Assembly: GCA_045660565.1 (NCBI GenBank)
Contig: JAZRDX010000047.1
Span: 1-13,577, forward strand
Source: SIG673 sp045660565
GTDB taxonomy: Bacteria; Bacillota; Clostridia; Oscillospirales; CAG-272
Direction of reading: 5' to 3'
Length of the DNA: 13,577 nt
The notes below the pieces were generated by a model. That model saw nothing but the letters and a program-made list of their open reading frames with translations. It had not been told where the DNA came from and ran no database searches. Shown one piece after another: positions 1 through 7,222 of this stretch. The stretch's first letter is position 1; every line of letters begins with the position of its first letter. A program made the position numbers and the translations under genes.

Positions 1-689
1 ACAGCAAAAGGCTACGCTTGGATTTAGCGGATATTTTCCGCGAGAGTGAAAAAAAGAGAAGGCTGAAAAAGCAGGAAGCTGCGGTCCTTTTAAACGAGAT
101 GCTGGTTCGCGCCGTCTTTTTTGTAAAAGGATTTATCAGGCAAATAAAGGAGCGATATTCGCTGTCTCTTGTGAGCTACCGAGAGCTTATGCCGTATAAA
201 GACAGAACGCTTAGCAGAATGATGTCGGTGTCGCTCGGTGTTTTTGCCGCCGCTAACGTAACCGCTGCCGCAGTGCGTTCAGCCGCAAACGGCGGAGCTT
301 TTTATCTGCCAAAGTTTATTTGGGATATGGCTCTGAAGGTTAACATTGTAGGCGTAGGCAGGTTTGCCGTCAGTCTTAAGTCGGATTTAGACGTCAAGGC
401 TGAACGCGAGGAGCTGAGGGATGAAAGAATACGGCTTTGCGGAGAGATGCTTTCGCAAAATAACGCCAGAGTCTATTATAAACAGGCTGGAATGTGGAAA
501 AGCGCGGAGAGTGCGGTTAAAACACTAAGTGAGGCGAGCCTCGCTGCCGAAAGGGCAATAAGGGTTTACGAAAAGTCGATAAATGAAATGACGTTGGAGT
601 TAGAGGATACGGGCGCTGTCATTTCAAAGCTTGAAAAGAACGAAAAGGACTTTTTTGACGAGCTTAACGGCATTTTAAAATACGAGTAA
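1..689 (+). CDS. Membrane-associated protein of unknown function (5' end cut by window edge)
   Basis: I do not recognise this family. The frame is open to the left edge, so the gene probably begins outside the window. A TTG at 18 preceded by AAAAGG at 6-11 is the only visible alternative start. The visible part has a basic, Lys/Arg-rich N-terminal stretch. Next comes an Ala/Val-rich hydrophobic segment (about residues 68-88 counted from the TTG) and a second apolar stretch containing IVGVGRFAV (about 98-120). The last roughly 100 residues are charged and helical with coiled-coil character. This suggests a membrane-associated protein with a cytoplasmic helical tail. The next gene, 78 bp downstream on the same strand, also encodes a coiled-coil/membrane protein. 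With no clear terminator between them, the two may be co-transcribed and act together (inference). Confidence 0.6.
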   Translation, partial: SKRLRLDLADIFRESEKKRRLKKQEAAVLLNEMLVRAVFFVKGFIRQIKERYSLSLVSYRELMPYKDRTLSRMMSVSLGVFAAANVTAAAVRSAANGGAFYLPKFIWDMALKVNIVGVGRFAVSLKSDLDVKAEREELRDERIRLCGEMLSQNNARVYYKQAGMWKSAESAVKTLSEASLAAERAIRVYEKSINEMTLELEDTGAVISKLEKNEKDFFDELNGILKYE

Positions 690-767
690 ATATATGCAAA
701 CGAGTGCTCCGCGGTTTCGGGGAGTTAAAAGGTTACATAAACGCCGAGGGCGGAAAGGAAACGGAAA

Positions 768-1529
768 ATGGATACGGAAATAACCCGCGCGGAGTTTTCG
801 GGCATTACCGAAAGCATGCTACCGGATATAATTTCGGGGCAGATCAAAGAAATAGAGAGTCTTGAATTAAGTATAAAAAACGCCGTTGCAAAGGCGGATG
901 AGGCAAAGGCTCTTGCGTGTAGCGCAAAGGAAAAGCAGGCAGGTCTTTTTCAGAAAAAAGAGGCTATTGAGCTGCTCCAGGCGGCAACTATCAGTCTTGC
1001 TGAGGCTGAGGCGGCTACCGTAGAAGCGCAAGGTATATCGTTTGAATGTCAGAAGCGCATAGGTGAGATAACCAAATACCTCTTTGCGCTTGGTTGCACC
1101 AATATGGCGGCTAACCGTTCTGTCGTAAGGGAGCTGAAGCTCATTTTAGAGGGAGCGTCGGGCGAGCGGCTTGACGAGCTTGCAAAGCAGGAGATTGTAA
1201 ACGTAATCCGTCAGCTTAAGGCACAGGAGGATCTTCTGAATAAGCAAAACGAGCTTAGCTCACGAGTACGTGAGCAGGAAAAACAGCTTTCGGAGCAGGC
1301 GGAAGAGGTTAAGGAGAACAGAAAAGCTCTTATTCTTCAAACGAAAAAAAGCGAGAGCGCGGAAAACGCTCTTATGCTGCTCAAGGAAAGAAACCGCGAG
1401 CTTGAAACTCGTCTTACTGTGATGGAAACAGAGCTTTTACGGAGAAGAAAGGTTACTGCCGTAGCATTTTTCTCTGCCGCTATGTCGGCTATCGCTACCG
1501 TGCTTGCGGTTATAGGACTGTTTTTATAA
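768..1529 (+). CDS. Coiled-coil protein with C-terminal membrane anchor, unknown function
   Basis: This is a 253-residue protein with no recognised catalytic motif. Residues about 20-85 and 150-225 are Glu/Lys/Gln/Ala-rich heptad-like helices. A less repetitive central block (about 95-145) contains YLFALG and a conserved-looking NRSVVREL stretch. The last roughly 25 residues are hydrophobic (AVAFFSAAMSAIATVLAVIGLFL) after an RRRK basic cluster, which fits a single tail-anchor helix with the coiled coil in the cytoplasm. No signal peptide is seen. The ATG start is supported by a GGAAAGGAA Shine-Dalgarno. The gene follows the partial membrane protein and ends at a hairpin terminator shared with the convergent transporter. 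It may be a scaffold or an envelope-associated partner of the upstream protein, but that is inference. Confidence 0.8.
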   Translation: MDTEITRAEFSGITESMLPDIISGQIKEIESLELSIKNAVAKADEAKALACSAKEKQAGLFQKKEAIELLQAATISLAEAEAATVEAQGISFECQKRIGEITKYLFALGCTNMAANRSVVRELKLILEGASGERLDELAKQEIVNVIRQLKAQEDLLNKQNELSSRVREQEKQLSEQAEEVKENRKALILQTKKSESAENALMLLKERNRELETRLTVMETELLRRRKVTAVAFFSAAMSAIATVLAVIGLFL

Positions 1530-1534
1530 CAACA

Positions 1535-1595
1535 AAAAATCCCTTCGGGGTGAACTGCCACAAGCTTAGAGGACAGTACAGACGAAGGGATTTTT
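1535..1595. terminator. Bidirectional intrinsic terminator with a structured loop
   Basis: AAAAATCCCTTCG (1535-1547) is perfectly complementary to CGAAGGGATTTTT (1583-1595), a 13-bp stem. Each strand finishes in a T-tract. It lies between the convergent genes ending at 1529 (+) and 1611 (-), so it can stop both transcripts. The 35-nt loop is unusually long. It contains ACTGCC (1554-1559), which can pair with GGACAGT (1571-1577) across one bulged A, so the loop probably folds into a second helix. Confidence 0.85.
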
Positions 1596-1610
1596 ATTTT
1601 TAGGCTGATG

Positions 1611-3011
1611 TTATTTTAAAATACCGAATGCGGATAAAATGGGGGATGCGAAGATAAGAACGAGGAAGATGGGCGCTACGTATTTAATCATAATAACAAA
1701 GAGCTTTTCTCTTCCGAATTTTTCGCCGTTGAGTTTTATTTCATCCGTAACCGTTTTTGTTTTTACTACCCAACCGATGAGAATACAGGTAAGGAAGGCT
1801 ACGATAGGCATTATAATATTGTTGGAAACGTAATCGAAAATATCAAGGAGCTGTACGTTAGCCGCATTGGGAAGGTCAACCTCGAAATACATTACGTTGT
1901 AGCCAAGGCAAACGAGGAGAGCAAGAATGGCTGAAATGCTCAGCGCGATACCGCAGGACTTCTTTCTCGACCATGAAAATTTGTCCATTGCAACAGAGAC
2001 GATAGCCTCGAAAAGCGATATGGACGAGGTGAGCGCCGCGAATACGACGAGCAAGAAGAATGCAACTCCGACAAAGTTTCCGATAAAGCCCATAGCTTCG
2101 AAAACCTTAGGGAGAGAAACGAACAGCAGGCTCGGCCCGGACGCTTCAAGCCCTGCCTGTCCCTGGAATGCGAATACGACGGGAACCATTATCATTCCGG
2201 CAACGAGCGCAACACCTGTATCACAAAGCTCTATTTGGTTTACCGATTTAACGAGGTTGGTTTCCTTATGGGTGTAGGAGCCATAGGTTATCATTATTCC
2301 CATTGCGATACTCATAGAATAGAATATCTGGCTTGCGGCATCAATAAGAATATTAAAGAACTTACCTACCGTTATTCCCGTAAAATCCGGAACGAAGTAT
2401 ATTTTAAGTCCTTCGAGAGCCGTACCGTTAGGACCTTTGATAGTAAGTGTGAATATTGCAATTCCTACTATAAGCAGTAAAAGCGTGGGCATAAGGATCT
2501 TTGAAATCTTTTCGATCCCTTTGTCAACTCCGAAGAATACAACAAGCGCGCTGATAGCCATAAACACTGCGCACCAGAAGATGGGAGCGAAATTCGACGT
2601 GATAAATCCGGTGAAATACCCGTCCTTAACCGTTTCCATTCCTCTGCCTACCATGTAATCGGTCATGTATTTCGCTACCCAGCCGCCTATTACACAGTAA
2701 TACGGGAAGATTATCATAGGAACGAAGGAAGCGATATATCCGAGAAATCCGAATCTTTTGTCGATAGCGGAATATGCCTTTATCGGGCTGAGCTTAGTTT
2801 TTCTTCCTATCGCTATCTCGGTTGTCATAAGCGCAAATCCGAAGGTGAGCGCTAAAACTACGTAGACGAGAAGGAATAGTCCTCCGCCGTTCTTTGCCGC
2901 AAGATAGGGGAAGCGCCAAAGGTTTCCAAGTCCAACCGCAGAGCCTGCCGCGGCTAAAACAAACCCGAGGCTTCCGGTAAACGAGCCTCTTTTCTTTTCT
3001 GTGTTTTCCAT
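1611..3011 (-). CDS. Sodium-dependent transporter, NSS/SNF family
   Basis: This is a 466-residue polytopic membrane protein of the neurotransmitter:sodium symporter family, which uses the LeuT fold for Na+-coupled uptake of amino acids and related amines. Diagnostic stretches are all present. TM1 carries the unwound GSAVGLGNLWRFPYL segment (about 23-37) followed by NGGG. TM6 contains FYSMSIAMG...ITYGSY (about 230-246), matching the substrate-site helix of LeuT. TM8 contains ALTSSISLFE (about 326-335), where LeuT has its second Na+ site. Length fits bacterial members with 11-12 helices. The ATG is preceded by GAGGG, and a consensus promoter lies upstream. It is transcribed divergently from the AraC-corrinoid fusion gene, suggesting shared control. 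The substrate is unknown. The family includes amino acid, betaine, glycine and creatine carriers, so a methylated amino compound is plausible (inference). Confidence 0.95.
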   Translation of the reverse strand: MENTEKKRGSFTGSLGFVLAAAGSAVGLGNLWRFPYLAAKNGGGLFLLVYVVLALTFGFALMTTEIAIGRKTKLSPIKAYSAIDKRFGFLGYIASFVPMIIFPYYCVIGGWVAKYMTDYMVGRGMETVKDGYFTGFITSNFAPIFWCAVFMAISALVVFFGVDKGIEKISKILMPTLLLLIVGIAIFTLTIKGPNGTALEGLKIYFVPDFTGITVGKFFNILIDAASQIFYSMSIAMGIMITYGSYTHKETNLVKSVNQIELCDTGVALVAGMIMVPVVFAFQGQAGLEASGPSLLFVSLPKVFEAMGFIGNFVGVAFFLLVVFAALTSSISLFEAIVSVAMDKFSWSRKKSCGIALSISAILALLVCLGYNVMYFEVDLPNAANVQLLDIFDYVSNNIIMPIVAFLTCILIGWVVKTKTVTDEIKLNGEKFGREKLFVIMIKYVAPIFLVLIFASPILSAFGILK

Positions 3012-3067
3012 AAATCCCTCTGAAATTATTTGTTGATATTATTATTTTTTTCAAAACAATCCTTGAT

Positions 3068-3096
3068 ATTATATCATAAAAAAACCGGTTTGTCAA
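3068..3096 (-). promoter_or_regulatory. Consensus sigma-A promoter for the NSS transporter
   Basis: On the minus strand, TTGACA (plus-strand TGTCAA, 3091-3096) is followed by exactly 17 bp and then TATAAT (plus-strand ATTATA, 3068-3073). Both hexamers are perfect consensus. Transcription would begin near 3061, leaving a leader of about 50 nt before the transporter ATG. The spacer holds the 10-bp palindrome AAACCGGTTT (3082-3091), which touches the -35 box and is a candidate repressor or activator site. Confidence 0.85.
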
Positions 3097-3201
3097 TAAA
3101 TTACCGTTTTTTTGATATATTTGCTGAAAAACAAGCAGGCAGTGGCTTTAAAATGGTTTTATTTGCAGACTGAAAAGATTTAAAAAATAAATTATAGCAT
3201 A

Positions 3202-3230
3202 TTTACATCCGCTATTTTTTGTGTTATAAT
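3202..3230 (+). promoter_or_regulatory. Sigma-A promoter for the AraC-corrinoid fusion gene
   Basis: TTTACA (3202-3207), a 17-bp spacer and a perfect TATAAT (3225-3230) form a strong vegetative promoter. The start site should lie near 3236-3238, giving a leader of about 45 nt with AAGGAGG at 3268-3274. About 105 bp separate this -35 from the divergent transporter -35, room for an operator acting on both. Confidence 0.8.
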
Positions 3231-3281
3231 TATTACAATGAAGATAAAAAAACGTTGTCGCGGTAAAAAGGAGGAAAGTGC

Positions 3282-4847
3282 GTGGAGGAAGTGATTAAAA
3301 CGGAAAACACCGATTTATTTAGTGAAGAACGCATTTCTCTTTTTTATGAAAACGTTACCGAGGTCGTAAGTGAAGACTTTGCGGAGAAAATTCTCGACTG
3401 CCGTGAATATATAGAAGTAGGAATAGTTACCGAGGGTAGCGGAGTACACTGTGTTGACGGGAAAAACATTCCCTGCAAAAGCGGAGACGTATATATAGTT
3501 CCGCCGAACGTTTCTCACAGATATTTTGCTGCTGAACGGGGAACGGCTGTAACGGTAAGAAAGCTTATATTTCCCATTGACGATTGGTTCCGCGGAGAAG
3601 CGGCGATTCCCAAAAACAGACGGTACTGCTACGGTGTTTTTGAGGACGGAGCAAAGGTTGCTTACGCGATGCTTAATTCCCGAATGAATGAAAAAATAAG
3701 CTTTATTATGGATGCCGTGGAAAACGAGCTTTCCGATAAAGAGGACGACAGAAAAATTCTTATATATACCTATCTTGTTCAGCTGTTTTCATTTCTCAGC
3801 AGGTATATTAATCGCTCCGTAAAAAATTCTCACCGTCAGTCAAAGGATTTTGATTGCGTCCCCTCAGTACTTAAAATTATTGAAGATGAATTCACAGATA
3901 ACAGTCTTTCGCTTGAAACAATTTCTGCGCGTATTTTTGTCAGTCCGTCCAACCTCAGCCGTGTGTTCAAGGCGCACTGCGGGCAGCTTTTTTCGGAGTA
4001 TCTTCGCGACGTAAGACTTAACCGTGCCGCCGAGCTTATCAGGGAAACGGATATGCGTGTGGAAAAAATAGTTACCGAATGCGGATTTAAGGACGTCTCA
4101 GCGTTTTACCGCAATTTCAGGGAAACGTTTGGTATGACGCCTCAAATATATAAGCAAATTGAAAAAGAAAAAATTAAAAATAATATTTATACCGGAAAGG
4201 AAACAATGAAAATGGAGATTTTAAGAGAAATTTCGGAAAACGTACAGATCGGAAAGGCAAAAATCGTTAAGGAGCTTGTACAGAAGGCTGTTGACGAGGG
4301 CGCAAACGTTGAGGAGATACTTAACAAGGGACTTCTCGCAGGAATGAGCGTTATCGGAGAAAAGTTCAAGAATAACGAGATTTACGTTCCCGAGGTTCTT
4401 GTTGCGGCAAGAGCGATGAGCATGGGTGCACAGATACTTAAGCCCCTTCTTGCGGCAAGCGGAGTCAAGGCAACCGGAAAGGTTTGTATCGGAACCGTTC
4501 AGGGCGACCTTCACGACATAGGAAAGAACCTTGTTAAGATGATGATGGAGGGCAAGGGACTTGAGGTTGTTGACCTCGGAACCGACGTTTCTCCCGAGAC
4601 CTTCGTAAAGACAGCTATCGAACAGAACTGCCAGATAATCTGCTGCTCCGCGCTTCTTACCACCACTATGAGCGTTATGGGCGACGTTGTTAAGGCTGCC
4701 GAGGAGGCGGGTATACGCGACAAGGTAAAGATTATGATAGGCGGCGCACCGATCAACGAGGAATTCCGTCAGAAGATAGATGCTGACTGCTATACCGTTG
4801 ACGCGGCAAGTGCGGCTGACGCGGCGGTAGAGTTTTGTAAGGAATAA
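3282..4847 (+). CDS. AraC-family regulator fused to a methyltransferase corrinoid (B12-binding) protein
   Basis: This is one 521-residue frame with two complete modules. Residues about 35-100 form a cupin-like sensor (KSGDVYIVPPNVSH) and 192-292 a double helix-turn-helix AraC domain ending in the usual FGMTPQIYKQ. Residues 309-521 match a whole MtaC/MtbC/MttC-type corrinoid protein. It has a helical cap (about 311-390) and then a Rossmann-like domain with GDLHDIGKNLV, where His411 is the expected lower axial cobalt ligand. The GTG start is set by AAGGAGG seven bases upstream. Linker residues 293-308 are encoded by AT-rich, spacer-like DNA that ends in a Shine-Dalgarno and an in-frame ATG at 4206, so the fusion may have arisen by loss of the regulator stop codon. 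It lies upstream of four UroD-fold genes and probably regulates them and the divergent transporter while carrying methyl groups (inference). Both domain calls are strong; the function of the fusion is not known to me. Confidence 0.93.
   Translation: MEEVIKTENTDLFSEERISLFYENVTEVVSEDFAEKILDCREYIEVGIVTEGSGVHCVDGKNIPCKSGDVYIVPPNVSHRYFAAERGTAVTVRKLIFPIDDWFRGEAAIPKNRRYCYGVFEDGAKVAYAMLNSRMNEKISFIMDAVENELSDKEDDRKILIYTYLVQLFSFLSRYINRSVKNSHRQSKDFDCVPSVLKIIEDEFTDNSLSLETISARIFVSPSNLSRVFKAHCGQLFSEYLRDVRLNRAAELIRETDMRVEKIVTECGFKDVSAFYRNFRETFGMTPQIYKQIEKEKIKNNIYTGKETMKMEILREISENVQIGKAKIVKELVQKAVDEGANVEEILNKGLLAGMSVIGEKFKNNEIYVPEVLVAARAMSMGAQILKPLLAASGVKATGKVCIGTVQGDLHDIGKNLVKMMMEGKGLEVVDLGTDVSPETFVKTAIEQNCQIICCSALLTTTMSVMGDVVKAAEEAGIRDKVKIMIGGAPINEEFRQKIDADCYTVDAASAADAAVEFCKE
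4195..4208 (+). promoter_or_regulatory. Internal ribosome binding site and start for a stand-alone corrinoid protein
   Basis: GGAAAGGAAAC directly precedes an in-frame ATG at 4206-4208 (codon 309 of the fusion). Initiation here would give a 213-residue corrinoid protein, the normal size of free MtaC/MttC-type proteins. The preceding 50 bases are A/T-rich, like the intergenic spacers of this operon. The gene may therefore yield both a fused and a free corrinoid protein. This is read from sequence only. Confidence 0.5.
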
Positions 4848-4892
4848 ATTTATAGCTTAGGGCGGCAAGGACGTCGCTAAAGAAAAATTCAG

Positions 4893-4944
4893 CGGAGACA
4901 ACGGATTTCTTTTACGTATAAGATTTTCTGTGTCTCCGTTTTTT
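4893..4944 (+). terminator. Terminator-like hairpin between the regulator gene and the UroD operon
   Basis: CGGAGACA (4893-4900) pairs perfectly with TGTCTCCG (4931-4938), followed by TTTTTT (4939-4944). The 30-nt loop is long and A/T-rich, so termination may be partial. I found no convincing promoter in the roughly 75 bp between this hairpin and the next start codon. The downstream genes may therefore depend on read-through, or on an activated promoter with weak hexamers. Confidence 0.65.
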
Positions 4945-5020
4945 AAAAATTACGTATGCCGTGTGGATTTTTAACTGATGTTACGTGATACCGCAATAGT
5001 TAAATAAGGGAGAGATATAC

Positions 5021-6139
5021 ATGACTACGAGAGAACGTTGCTTAAATATTTTACATTACAAAGATATTGACAGAATGCCGGCGGTGCATTTCGGTTATTG
5101 GCTGGAGCTGCTTTACGAATGGGCGGAGCAGGGGCATATAACTATGGAAATGGCAAAGGGCGCAAGGGCAGACGGCTCACCCGCTCAGCGAGAGCTTGAT
5201 AAAATCCTCGGCTGGGACACGGTATGGCATAACGTTAGTGGGGCGCACATGGATCTCCGTCCGAGGTTTGAAAGAAAGCTTATTGAAACACTCCCCGACG
5301 GCTCGCAAAGAGTTCAGACCGAAATGGGGGTAATAGAAAGATTTAAGCCCGGAATTATTTCGATACCCTCCGAGGACGACTATCTTTTAAAGGACAGAGA
5401 GGCGTATGAGACGCTGTTTAAGCCGAAGCTTCGGTTTTCTCCGGATAGAGTAAATACCGAATGGTTAAAAAGGTTTAACGAGACACGTGATACGGAAATT
5501 CCGATAGGTCTTAATGCAGGAAGCGTTCTCGGGCGCATAAGAGATATGACTACTCTTATGGGAATGAGTTACCTTATTTACGATGAGGACGAGGAGCTGT
5601 TTGCCGACATTATAGACGACTTTGCCGAAATGCAGTATAAGTGTGTTGAAGCGGTGCTCGCTACCGGAGCAAAATTTGATTTTGCGCACTACTGGGAGGA
5701 TATATGCTTTAAAAGCGGACCGCTTCTTTCTCCCGAGCTGTTTGACAGTCTTTGCAGAAAGCATTATCAAAAGCGTAACGACCTTATTCATAAGTACGGA
5801 ATTGATATTATTTCTCTTGACTGCGACGGGGTAACGGAAAAGCTTATCCCCACCTGGCTTGAAACAGGCGTAAACGTTCTTTTCCCGATAGAGATAGGGA
5901 CGTGGGGAGACCAATTTGAGCCTGCGCGTAAAAAATACGGTAAAGAGATACTCGGTATCGGCGGCATGGACAAGACCGCCTTCCGTAAGGACAAGGCGGC
6001 GGTTGACGCTGAAATTGAACGAATGAAGCGTCTTGCATCTCTCGGCGGATTTATCCCTTGCCCCGACCACAGAATCATGCCCGGCTCTAAATTTGAGCTG
6101 GTACAGTACTACGCGGAGGAGATCAAGAAGATTTGGTAA
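5021..6139 (+). CDS. UroD-superfamily protein, candidate corrinoid methyltransferase (paralogue 1)
   Basis: This 372-residue protein has the uroporphyrinogen decarboxylase (PF01208-type) fold. The N-terminal signature R-E-R...DRMP is at 4-20, and the C-terminal IPCPDHRIMPGSKFELVQYY segment is typical of the UroD-like/MtaA superfamily rather than of true haem-pathway HemE. At the strand where MtaA/MtbA enzymes carry His-x-Cys this protein has D267-C-D269, and the third ligand position is His350. The metal site, if present, is therefore Asp/Asp/His-like. ATG 5021 is preceded by GGGAG. It is the first gene of a tightly spaced run of four UroD-fold genes behind a corrinoid-protein gene, which argues for methyl transfer between a small methylated substrate and the corrinoid, not decarboxylation. 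Substrate unknown. Confidence 0.88.
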   Translation: MTTRERCLNILHYKDIDRMPAVHFGYWLELLYEWAEQGHITMEMAKGARADGSPAQRELDKILGWDTVWHNVSGAHMDLRPRFERKLIETLPDGSQRVQTEMGVIERFKPGIISIPSEDDYLLKDREAYETLFKPKLRFSPDRVNTEWLKRFNETRDTEIPIGLNAGSVLGRIRDMTTLMGMSYLIYDEDEELFADIIDDFAEMQYKCVEAVLATGAKFDFAHYWEDICFKSGPLLSPELFDSLCRKHYQKRNDLIHKYGIDIISLDCDGVTEKLIPTWLETGVNVLFPIEIGTWGDQFEPARKKYGKEILGIGGMDKTAFRKDKAAVDAEIERMKRLASLGGFIPCPDHRIMPGSKFELVQYYAEEIKKIW

Positions 6140-6194
6140 CCGCGACGGCTAACTAATTCGTATTTTAAGATTTAAGTGAAAAGGAGAGAGTGTG

Positions 6195-7172
6195 ATGGCA
6201 AACGTTATTCAGGCTTTGGCGCAGGCTATCCGTATGGAGTCTCCTGAAACGATACCGGTTAAATTAAGTATTTTACCGTCGGCTTGGTTTAAATACGGAG
6301 ATGAGCTTCAAAGACTTACAGATGAATATCCGCAGTTTTTCGGCGGCAGAAAATTTTCCGTCGAAAAGATAAGAGAGAGGCTTCCGGAAACCTACCGAAG
6401 GGGTAAGCACGTAGACGAGTGGGGCTGTATATGGGAAAATGAGATAGAGGGAGCCGAGGCTATCGTTACAGGACACCCGGTAACATGCGAGGAGGATATT
6501 TTTGCTCTTAAAATCCCCGATGACAGAAGCGGAAAAATGCCGCACGGTTTTATGTATCTGCGTCTGCTTGACCTTTGCGGATTTGAGGACGCGATGGTGT
6601 ATTTTGCCGAGGAGGGTGAGGCTCTCAGAGTTCTGATAGACAAAGTTCTTCGGTATAACCTTTATCAGGTAGAGGTGAAAATGCAGGAGGACACCGAGCT
6701 GCTTCGGTTTGGCGACGATCTCGGCATACAGAACGGACTTGCGATAGGTGCCGAGCGGTGGAGAAAATATCTTGCGCCGTGTTACAGCCGGATATACGGC
6801 AGGATCAAGGCCTCCTATCCGTCAAAGCTCATTTATATGCATACCGACGGATGTATTCACGAGATAATGCCCGACCTTATAAAATGCGGAGTTGATATGA
6901 TAAATCCGCAGTTCAGGGCGAACGGGATTGAAAACCTTGTGCGTGTGTGCCGTAAGGAGCAGATAATTCCGATAAATCTTGACCTTGACCGACAGATGTT
7001 CCCGTTTGCAACGAGAAAAGAGATATTTGATCACGTGGGAGAGTGCGTCGAATCGCTTTATTTACCTAAGGGAGGACTTGGACTTAACGTCGAGTTTGAC
7101 CAAGGGGTACCGCTTGAAAATATGGCTGCCGTTCTTGACGCGGTGGAAAAATACAGGCATTACAAGGGGTAG
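6195..7172 (+). CDS. UroD-superfamily protein, divergent short member (paralogue 2)
   Basis: This 325-residue protein is the most divergent UroD-fold member in the run. It lacks the usual N-terminal R-x-R...DR-P signature and starts instead with MANVIQALAQAIRM. The fold is recognisable from the C-terminal half: IYMHTDGCIHEIMPDLIKCGVDMINPQ (about 213-239) corresponds to the ELHSCGFIEPLLPDILETGVDMLNPL region of the third paralogue. His216 is kept while Cys is replaced by Asp218. The third-ligand region reads NVEFDQGVPLENM, with no Cys or His at the expected place. I chose ATG 6195 over the adjacent in-frame GTG 6192 because AAGGAGAG (6181-6188) is better spaced for it. It lies 55 bp after paralogue 1 with no terminator between. 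It may be a methyltransferase for a different substrate or a partner subunit of a neighbour; unresolved. Confidence 0.85.
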   Translation: MANVIQALAQAIRMESPETIPVKLSILPSAWFKYGDELQRLTDEYPQFFGGRKFSVEKIRERLPETYRRGKHVDEWGCIWENEIEGAEAIVTGHPVTCEEDIFALKIPDDRSGKMPHGFMYLRLLDLCGFEDAMVYFAEEGEALRVLIDKVLRYNLYQVEVKMQEDTELLRFGDDLGIQNGLAIGAERWRKYLAPCYSRIYGRIKASYPSKLIYMHTDGCIHEIMPDLIKCGVDMINPQFRANGIENLVRVCRKEQIIPINLDLDRQMFPFATRKEIFDHVGECVESLYLPKGGLGLNVEFDQGVPLENMAAVLDAVEKYRHYKG

Positions 7173-7222
7173 GATTATTTAAGGAGTAATCAGCGGATAA
7201 CCGGTTTGAATGGAGATTTTTT

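Noticed and set aside
1927..2658. Open frames of 70-120 codons on the plus strand inside the transporter gene.
   Set aside because: They are antisense shadows of a strongly recognisable NSS protein, with no ribosome binding sites or protein family features.
3131..3146. GCCACTG on the minus strand, resembling part of a cobalamin riboswitch B12 box, attractive because of the corrinoid context.
   Set aside because: Only a 7-mer matches. None of the other conserved riboswitch segments is nearby, and it lies upstream of the transporter promoter on that strand, so it would not be in the transcript.
3121..3176. CTGAAAA repeated at 3124-3130 and 3170-3176, each preceded by TTGC, as a possible AraC operator pair.
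   Set aside because: The repeats are short, the distance from TTGC to CTGAAAA differs, and such A-rich words are expected by chance in this region.
3238..3294. An 18-codon upstream frame (ATG 3238) that starts at the predicted transcription start and overlaps the fusion gene start codon.
   Set aside because: It has no ribosome binding site, would have to be leaderless, is very basic and low-complexity, and can be explained by the Shine-Dalgarno-containing leader of the real gene.
5465..6070. A 201-codon minus-strand frame opposite UroD paralogue 1.
   Set aside because: It is antisense to a conserved enzyme, has no supporting start signal, and its composition is that expected from the opposite strand's codon bias.
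5021..6139. Annotation of the UroD-fold genes as haem-pathway uroporphyrinogen decarboxylase (hemE).
   Set aside because: There are four diverged paralogues in tandem with a corrinoid protein, metal-site motifs of the methyltransferase branch or variants of it, and no haem genes nearby.
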